This document shows positions 6,201 to 10,421 of a DNA stretch of 10,421 bases, in pieces (positions within the stretch are counted from its first letter, which is position 1; each line of letters starts with the position of its first letter). Where the stretch lies: positions 1 through 10,421 of the forward strand of contig CAZRXM010000037.1 in the NCBI GenBank assembly GCA_964604045.1, written 5' to 3'. The notes under the pieces are model-generated. The model saw nothing but the letters and a program-made list of their open reading frames with translations, had not been told where the DNA came from and ran no database searches. This DNA is from DRVP01 sp964604045 (GTDB taxonomy: Archaea; Thermoproteota; Bathyarchaeia; Bathyarchaeales; Bathycorpusculaceae). A program made the translations under genes and the position numbers.

Positions 6201-6806
6201 ATGGCAGTTTACCATTTAAAAACACCCATATCTGAAGAGGAAATCCGCAGGCTTAGAGTAAACGATGTCCTCTACATAACTGGAACCGTAATAACGGCTA
6301 GAGACCAGGCCCACAGACGAGCTTTGGAATACGTGAGGGAGGGCAAGCCCTTACCGGTAAACCTCGAAGGCTTAGCAGTTTATCACTGCGGCCCAGTGGT
6401 AAGTAGGGAAGGCGATAAATGGGTTGCCGTGGCCGCTGGTCCAACAACGAGCACCCGCATGGACCTCTACGAAGACGAGTTCATTAAAAACTTCAAAGTC
6501 CGCGTTGTGATAGGCAAGGGTGGCATGGGCAAGAGAACAACGGAGGCAATGGCGAAGTATGGGGCGGTTTACGGTGCTTTCACAGGTGGAGCCGCCATAC
6601 TGGCTGCTAAAGCCATAAAGAGTGTCCGAGGCGTGGAGTGGCTTGACCTTGGAACACCTGAAGCCCTCTGGATTTTCGAAGTTGAAAATTTTGGGCCCCT
6701 AACTGTGGCTATAGACTCCCACGGCAACAATCTCTACCTTGAGGTGGCGAAAAACGTTGAGGAGAACAAGAAGAGAATATACGAGAAACTCGGTTTACAG
6801 CCTTAA
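6201..6806 (+). CDS. fumB: Fumarate hydratase class I, beta subunit
   Basis: The second subunit of the class I fumarase (TtdB-like), which completes the active site with the alpha subunit in the TCA or reductive TCA pathway of the cytoplasm. The 201-residue protein shows TGTVITARDQAHRR (28-41 of this reading), YHCGPVV (61-67), AGPTTSTRMD (79-88), IGKGGMGKRT (104-113) and a glycine-rich FTGGAAIL segment, all in the family's order. ATG at 6201 is preferred because GGTGAGG (6191-6197) sits immediately before it. GTG at 6192 would use part of that same site and add three residues. It is clearly co-transcribed with the alpha subunit, and the split alpha/beta organisation is usual in archaea. Fumarate versus tartrate specificity is assigned by lineage, not by a visible residue. 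Confidence 0.94.
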   Translation: MAVYHLKTPISEEEIRRLRVNDVLYITGTVITARDQAHRRALEYVREGKPLPVNLEGLAVYHCGPVVSREGDKWVAVAAGPTTSTRMDLYEDEFIKNFKVRVVIGKGGMGKRTTEAMAKYGAVYGAFTGGAAILAAKAIKSVRGVEWLDLGTPEALWIFEVENFGPLTVAIDSHGNNLYLEVAKNVEENKKRIYEKLGLQP

Positions 6807-6812
6807 CCTCAA

Positions 6813-6838
6813 TTTTTCTAATTTTACAGCCTAATTTT
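6813..6838 (+). terminator. T-rich terminator after fumB
   Basis: Three T-runs (6813-6817, 6822-6825 and 6835-6838) follow the fumB stop within 35 bases with no strong stem. This fits archaeal T-tract termination and precedes the promoter-like sequence at 6881-6890. Confidence 0.45.
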
Positions 6839-6880
6839 CGATAAAGAGCCTAAATTCTGTTTCAAGCGGCAGAACCCCTT

Positions 6881-6890
6881 AATATTTAAA
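6881..6890 (+). promoter_or_regulatory. Candidate TATA box for the membrane-protein operon
   Basis: AATATTTAAA lies about 30 bases before the ATG at 6916, predicting a start of transcription near 6912. This would make the first gene nearly leaderless, even though a Shine-Dalgarno-like GGGGCGGGG sits at 6902-6910. The two signals do not fit together perfectly, so either a further upstream promoter or a slightly earlier start is possible. Confidence 0.45.
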
Positions 6891-6915
6891 CGGAAATAGA
6901 TGGGGCGGGGAAACA

Positions 6916-7302
6916 ATGTTCAAAACATTTAAAGGGAAAATAGCCCTATCCGGCATTGTTGTGCTTGGCATTGGTGTAGCCCTCCTAGTATTCACCTTCA
7001 TCAGTGCTTATGGCTTTCTAACCCAAAGTCTTTCAATAGCTAGTTCAGAAGATTTTGTGCAAACCTTTGGCGCAGCCCTAGCCCCCTTAATCGCCACATG
7101 CATCCGCCTAATGTATCTTGGGGTGATGGTTTGGGTTGGCTCACTCCTAACGATAAGAGGGGTAACTCTTCTGGTTCACGCCTCAAAAGTGGCAGCACCC
7201 ACTCAGCCGCAACATTTGCAACAGAAGGCAGCCACTGAACCGGAGATTGTTGTTATCCCACCAGAGCAGAAGGTTGAGAAAGCGGATTCTCCACAACCTT
7301 AA
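6916..7302 (+). CDS. Two-helix membrane protein, function unknown
   Basis: A 128-residue protein with two predicted membrane segments (about 10-33 and 54-87, the second long enough to bend or to be two short helices). They are separated by a short loop (34-50), and a tail of about 40 polar residues follows, rich in Gln, Pro, Glu and Lys and probably disordered. I do not recognise the family. ATG at 6916 is preceded by the purine-rich GGGGCGGGG. It begins a same-strand run with the anchored glycoprotein (53-base gap) and the four-helix protein, so the three products may form one membrane complex. No catalytic motif is visible. Confidence 0.78.
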   Translation: MFKTFKGKIALSGIVVLGIGVALLVFTFISAYGFLTQSLSIASSEDFVQTFGAALAPLIATCIRLMYLGVMVWVGSLLTIRGVTLLVHASKVAAPTQPQHLQQKAATEPEIVVIPPEQKVEKADSPQP

Positions 7303-7344
7303 CCAAGCTAGTTCTTTTCATGACCTTCCATTGGCTGTGTTTCC

Positions 7345-7351
7345 GGAGGGG
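7345..7351 (+). promoter_or_regulatory. Shine-Dalgarno deciding the glycoprotein start
   Basis: GGAGGGG ends four bases before ATG 7356. No comparable site precedes the in-frame ATG at 7320. Confidence 0.7.
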
Positions 7352-7355
7352 CTTA

Positions 7356-8135
7356 ATGGACGCTTCAATTCGCGTGATAGGTGTGGCTTCAACGTTTTTG
7401 TGGATTCTTTTAGTGGCTTTTTTCGCTTCAGCAGCATACTCCGTTAAAGATCTGCATTTAGATATTAAGAAGCCCCAGTTAAGCCTAACTCAAGAAGGAT
7501 TCGTTGTAATCAGCATTCCGGTGAAAATTGAGAACGGCGGTTTCTACAACCTTTGCGACTTCAACTTGACCACAATGGTTGCAGATTTAAACGGCTCAAA
7601 AATCACCGAGGGCTCAACCCTTATACCCGTAGTAAGAAGGGGCGACAAAATCGACGCTTTCCACAACCTAACCTTCAGCCTATCCTCCTTTCTGCTAGAT
7701 AAAGGAGTCTATTACCTATTCAACGATTCCCACTTCAATGTGACCGCCTTAATCAGCATGAAGTTGGCTGAGGTCATACCCGTTCAAGCCTTGTCAAACT
7801 TTTCCGTCCCATGGGGTGCCCCATTATACAATTTCCACGTTGGACAGCCAAACTTAGAACCTCACAACATTACACATTTGAAGGTCTATGTGCCCCTAAG
7901 CTTTGAAAACCACTCGCCAGTTGAGGTCAACGGCGAAATAAGGCTTTACATGCACAGCGATGGGGAAACCGTTGGCTACGGCGAAACAACTGTGGCGGCG
8001 CCTCAAGGGGCACTGTGCACATGTCTGGTCCTGCTTTATGTTGAAGCTTCCAGAATCTGTGAGGAAGGCTTCTTAGAGGTTTACCTTTCAACCCAGCTTT
8101 TCTCTTATGGACCTTTGGTGATTCCGTATGGCTGA
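7356..8135 (+). CDS. Membrane-anchored extracellular protein with two similar beta-rich units
   Basis: A 259-residue protein with one N-terminal hydrophobic segment (about 6-28), which would serve as anchor or uncleaved signal. The remainder is predicted to be extracellular and beta-rich. Eight N-glycosylation sequons (N70, N79, N104, N123, N128, N148, N171, N185) support export. Two units look related: about 33-100 and 159-222. Each begins with a short strand and a Pro-containing turn, followed by a strand (VVISIPVKIEN and LKVYVPLSFEN). This resembles tandem LEA type 2/WHy-like domains, though that is an inference. The start is ATG at 7356 because GGAGGGG (7345-7351) precedes it. An upstream in-frame ATG at 7320 lacks such a site and would put Cys and Arg-rich residues before the anchor. 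Function is unknown. Confidence 0.8.
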   Translation: MDASIRVIGVASTFLWILLVAFFASAAYSVKDLHLDIKKPQLSLTQEGFVVISIPVKIENGGFYNLCDFNLTTMVADLNGSKITEGSTLIPVVRRGDKIDAFHNLTFSLSSFLLDKGVYYLFNDSHFNVTALISMKLAEVIPVQALSNFSVPWGAPLYNFHVGQPNLEPHNITHLKVYVPLSFENHSPVEVNGEIRLYMHSDGETVGYGETTVAAPQGALCTCLVLLYVEASRICEEGFLEVYLSTQLFSYGPLVIPYG

Positions 8136-8580
8136 AAATGGTAAAAGCTTAAGGGATTTAGCGAAGAAGCTTATCTTGAGAACTTTGAAGGCTTTTCTGA
8201 AAAGCCTCGTCTTTTACATGGCCTACCTTTTTGTTTGGAGCTTTTTCGCCCATTTTGAAAGCTACGTCCCGGGTTTGGGGCGAACCGTGGAAAATTTTGT
8301 CACTGTATATGTTTTGCTGGGGTTCTTCGGAGATCTTGTGGCTGAAACTGTTTTTCAGCATTTCTTTAGTGTGGCGAAGGCTCTTTTCGTCGTGGGTTAT
8401 TTGACGTTGACCCTTAACGGCGGAATCCTAAACCTGAACTACATGGGTGTATCCTTAACAGTAGACCTCCGCCTCTTTCTTGCGGCGGCTGTTCTATTAA
8501 GCCTTCTCGGATTAGCTAGGTCTATGCTTCAAGCCATAAACTATGCAAATAAGAGGTCTGAGCCCCCTTTCCATTTGTGA
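8128..8580 (+). CDS. Four-helix membrane protein, function unknown
   Basis: A 150-residue integral membrane protein with a basic amphipathic N-terminus (KSLRDLAKKLILRTLK) and about four hydrophobic segments: near 24-42, 56-75, 83-101 and 112-133. It ends in a short polar tail. The family is not recognised. Its ATG lies inside the 3' end of the anchored glycoprotein gene (8-base overlap, ATGGCTGA). It is preceded by GGTGATTCC (8117-8125), a near-perfect complement of the 16S tail, so the two are translationally coupled. Several acidic residues (such as D69 in GFFGDLVAE) fall at or near helix ends. A structural or assembly role with the two upstream products is the simplest reading. The gene ends three bases from the stop of the opposing acetyltransferase. 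Confidence 0.8.
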   Translation: MAENGKSLRDLAKKLILRTLKAFLKSLVFYMAYLFVWSFFAHFESYVPGLGRTVENFVTVYVLLGFFGDLVAETVFQHFFSVAKALFVVGYLTLTLNGGILNLNYMGVSLTVDLRLFLAAAVLLSLLGLARSMLQAINYANKRSEPPFHL

Positions 8581-8583
8581 AAA

Positions 8584-9072
8584 TTAGAGCTCTCTACTCA
8601 TTACGTATGCGTCTTCCCCATCTGAATAGTAGCCCTTAATAACCCTTACAACCCTAAAGCCCAGCTTCTCATAGAGGCTTATGGCTGGCATGTTTGAAAC
8701 CCTAACCTCTAGGAAGGCTTGCTTGGCGTTGTATAGGCGCATTCCCTCTAGGGCTTTGCTTACCAGGGCGTAGCCTATTCCCTTGCGTCTGTGCTCGGGC
8801 ATTACGGCTATGGAAACTACGTGGCCCTTCTTTATGAAGCCGCTGAAGCCGAAGTCTGAAAAGCCCAACTCTATGCGGCACATAACGTAGCCTACTATTT
8901 CACCGTCCACCTCGGCAACTATGAAGGTTTCTGGAAAACGGTTGTAAAGGTCCATGAAGAAGTAGTCGCCGTAGTTTTCCGGGAGACAGGCGCGGTTTAT
9001 GTACATAACCCGCTGCAAGTCTCTGGGTGTAAACTTTCTTAGGGTGAAGGTTTGCTGCAAAGGCTCCACCAT
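8584..9072 (-). CDS. rimI: Ard1/Naa10-like N-terminal acetyltransferase (RimI family)
   Basis: A GNAT acetyltransferase of 162 residues that transfers acetyl from acetyl-CoA to protein N-termini. It carries the hallmarks of the archaeal Ard1/eukaryotic Naa10 line: LPENY (30-34), GHVVSIAV (83-90), the acetyl-CoA loop RRKGIG (95-100), LEVRVSN (121-127), LYEKLGF (133-139) and YYSDGEDAYVM (148-158). The closest match I can recall is Sulfolobus Ard1, which acetylates Ser, Ala, Met and related N-termini. The rimI name follows common annotation, and S18 need not be the substrate. ATG 9072 is chosen. The TATA box at 9100-9106 would give a leader of only about five bases. A TTG four codons downstream, behind GGTGGAG, is an alternative start. 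Confidence 0.94.
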   Translation of the reverse strand: MVEPLQQTFTLRKFTPRDLQRVMYINRACLPENYGDYFFMDLYNRFPETFIVAEVDGEIVGYVMCRIELGFSDFGFSGFIKKGHVVSIAVMPEHRRKGIGYALVSKALEGMRLYNAKQAFLEVRVSNMPAISLYEKLGFRVVRVIKGYYSDGEDAYVMSREL

Positions 9073-9099
9073 ACGCTTTTCGAGGCATGTCTAGTTTGC

Positions 9100-9106
9100 A
9101 AATAAA
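9100..9106 (-). promoter_or_regulatory. Candidate TATA box for the acetyltransferase
   Basis: The minus strand reads TTTATTT in the 48-base gap after the larA-like stop. It predicts transcription near 9077, a nearly leaderless message starting at ATG 9072. Read-through from the upstream gene is also possible. Confidence 0.45.
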
Positions 9107-9120
9107 CTTTAAAGGTTTTC

Positions 9121-10392
9121 TCAAGGCTGTTCGGCTTTAACCTCTGGAAGCGTGTAGTTTCCGTAGGGCATAACCCAAACCTTGGCGTTTTCACCCACAA
9201 TCCTGAAGGCTTGGTTAAGGGCTTCGTTCACCGTCCGCGCGGTTTTCAATCTAAAAACGTTCACGGCGTAATAGTCCGGCATGACTGAAACTAAGATTAT
9301 TTGGGCTTTCTGCAATGTCTTCAGCAGATAGTAGGCTTTGTGTCCGCCCAAGACAAAGTTGCGTTTTACCTCCCTTTCAACGGCCTTCAAATCCTTAAAC
9401 TTAACCATCCAGTCGTAAAAGGCTTGGTTTCCATAGCCCTCCGAACATTCAGCAGCCAGTATGATCACGCCGCCCCGCTTAACCACCTCTTGAGCGCTGT
9501 CAACACCCTTATAGGCTTGATAGAGGTTCACGTCTGCCGGATACCCGCCAGGGCTCACCACAACAATGTCCGCCCTCCTGTCCACGGGCACACGGTACAT
9601 TTCGTCAACGAGCCTAACCCCCTCCTGGAAGGCCTTCTCTAAGTCGCCTGCAAAAGCCTTGACAACTTCGCCTTTAGTGTTAACCACAACGTTTAGAATG
9701 AAATCCACCTTCGCCATCCTGGCGGCTTCAACCATGTCCTCGTGGACGGGGTTACCCTCTAAAACTCCGGTTTTTGCGTTCGGATGTAAAAGCATGGCGT
9801 GATTCGCCTTTATGGTTTCCTCTCCGGCGACGCCCGGCAGAACGCTTTTTCTCCCGCCGCCATAGCCAGCATAATAGTGGAAACAAATATCCCCCGTTAG
9901 AACTTTCACATCTGCCTCTGCAAAAACACGGTTCAAATAAACTTTTGTTCCATACTTTGTTGTGCCAAAATACACGAGATCCGGAGCTTTACAGTCGTGG
10001 CTTATCACTTTTACACGTTTCACAACAGCCTCGCCCAAAAGACTAACCGCCTCTTCTCCGGAAACAGCCCTATGGGTACCGCATCCAAAAATAACCGTAA
10101 CATCCTCGTCTTTAACACCAGCACTGTTCAACTCGTCGAGGATCGGGGGCACCATAACATGGCTCGGGGCAGGCCTCGTAGCATCATCAACAACAATAGC
10201 AACCTTCTGTCCAGGCTTGGCAATCTCGCAAAGCCTCCTAGAACCAATAGGCTCCTTTAAAGCCCTCTCAACCTCCGCCCTCGCGTCTGGAACACCAGGC
10301 TTCTCCTTGGGTTCTATAACCCCTAAAAAGTTGCGGGCTGGAACCCTCAAACAAACTTCGGTTTTCCCGTAAGGAAGCCAAACGTCAACCAA
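9121..10392 (-). CDS. larA: LarA-family nickel-pincer racemase/epimerase
   Basis: A 423-residue homolog of lactate racemase LarA, which uses a lysine-tethered nickel-pincer nucleotide for hydride-transfer racemisation of 2-hydroxy acids. Catalytic positions known from the Lactobacillus enzyme are all recognisable: R73 in DDATRP, H107 in GTHR, H172 in FHYYAGYGGGRK, K182 (cofactor attachment) in GRKSVLPG, H198 (nickel ligand) in KANHA, and Q292 and K295 in NLYQAYKG. The family covers lactate, malate and other hydroxy-acid racemases, so the substrate is open. No larB, larC or larE cofactor gene lies in the window. The start is TTG at 10392: the codon before it is TAG, and GGTGA (10400-10404) sits seven bases upstream. 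The DNA further upstream is cut off. Confidence 0.92.
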   Translation of the reverse strand: MVDVWLPYGKTEVCLRVPARNFLGVIEPKEKPGVPDARAEVERALKEPIGSRRLCEIAKPGQKVAIVVDDATRPAPSHVMVPPILDELNSAGVKDEDVTVIFGCGTHRAVSGEEAVSLLGEAVVKRVKVISHDCKAPDLVYFGTTKYGTKVYLNRVFAEADVKVLTGDICFHYYAGYGGGRKSVLPGVAGEETIKANHAMLLHPNAKTGVLEGNPVHEDMVEAARMAKVDFILNVVVNTKGEVVKAFAGDLEKAFQEGVRLVDEMYRVPVDRRADIVVVSPGGYPADVNLYQAYKGVDSAQEVVKRGGVIILAAECSEGYGNQAFYDWMVKFKDLKAVEREVKRNFVLGGHKAYYLLKTLQKAQIILVSVMPDYYAVNVFRLKTARTVNEALNQAFRIVGENAKVWVMPYGNYTLPEVKAEQP

Positions 10393-10412
10393 CTAGTTTT
10401 CACCGTCAACCA
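10383..10412. repeat. 9-bp direct repeat at the larA-like start
   Basis: CGTCAACCA occurs at 10383-10391 and again at 10404-10412, exactly 21 bases apart. Read on the minus strand, the distal copy gives ATG GTT GAC, which continues in frame to a TAG at 10393-10395 directly before the TTG start of the gene, itself followed by GTT GAC. The distal copy may be the 3' end of an upstream gene or a six-codon leader reading frame. Confidence 0.5.
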
Positions 10413-10421
10413 TTACTTTCT

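Noticed and set aside
9962..10372. Plus-strand open frame of 136 codons opposite the larA-like gene
   Set aside because: It is the shadow of a gene with complete catalytic motifs and has no ribosome binding site.
1..10421. CRISPR array, insertion sequence, prophage, toxin-antitoxin or defence genes
   Set aside because: No regularly spaced repeats, terminal inverted repeats, transposase, integrase or defence motifs were seen on either strand.

Overview
The window looks like part of an archaeal chromosome of moderate GC content, probably from the Thermoproteota/Bathyarchaeia side of the tree. This placement is an inference. The evidence is an archaeal-type 16S rRNA 3' end, a RadA recombinase, an archaeal Ard1/Naa10-type acetyltransferase, a two-subunit class I fumarase, TATA boxes about 25-30 bases ahead of probable transcription starts, frequent TTG/GTG starts, and Shine-Dalgarno sites that fit the 16S tail seen at the left edge. 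No phage, transposon, CRISPR or plasmid signature was found. This is compact housekeeping DNA with one poorly understood membrane-protein cluster.

Layout. Bases 1-48 are the last bases of 16S rRNA, followed by a trailer with a perfect hairpin and T-run but no tRNA-Ala, 23S or 5S gene. Facing it on the minus strand is a long NFACT/RqcH (Rqc2/NEMF-type) ribosome quality-control gene with its own TATA box. Next, also on the minus strand, is a metallophosphoesterase. An intergenic stretch of about 310 bases then carries three consecutive inverted repeats and may be a structured RNA. After it comes a small three-helix membrane protein on the plus strand, whose stop codon overlaps the stop codon of the opposing gene. 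That opposing pair is radA plus a conserved helical hypothetical, with the ATG of the second gene one base after the radA stop.

A divergent promoter region separates radA from fumA-fumB, the alpha and beta subunits of an oxygen-sensitive [4Fe-4S] fumarate hydratase. The next plus-strand block (about 6880-8580) is a probable three-gene operon: a two-helix membrane protein, an N-terminally anchored extracellular protein with two similar beta-rich units and eight N-glycosylation sequons, and a four-helix membrane protein overlapping it by eight bases. On the minus strand at the right are an Ard1/Naa10-like N-terminal acetyltransferase and a LarA-family nickel-pincer racemase with a full set of catalytic residues.

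Themes. Three neighbouring functions concern information processing: 16S rRNA, rescue of stalled 60S/50S-type subunits, and recombination. The fumarase and LarA homolog act in carboxylic and hydroxy acid metabolism. The least explained parts are the 3186-3337 intergenic structure, the 6916-8580 membrane/glycoprotein cluster, and the small membrane protein at 3420, which faintly resembles EMC6.
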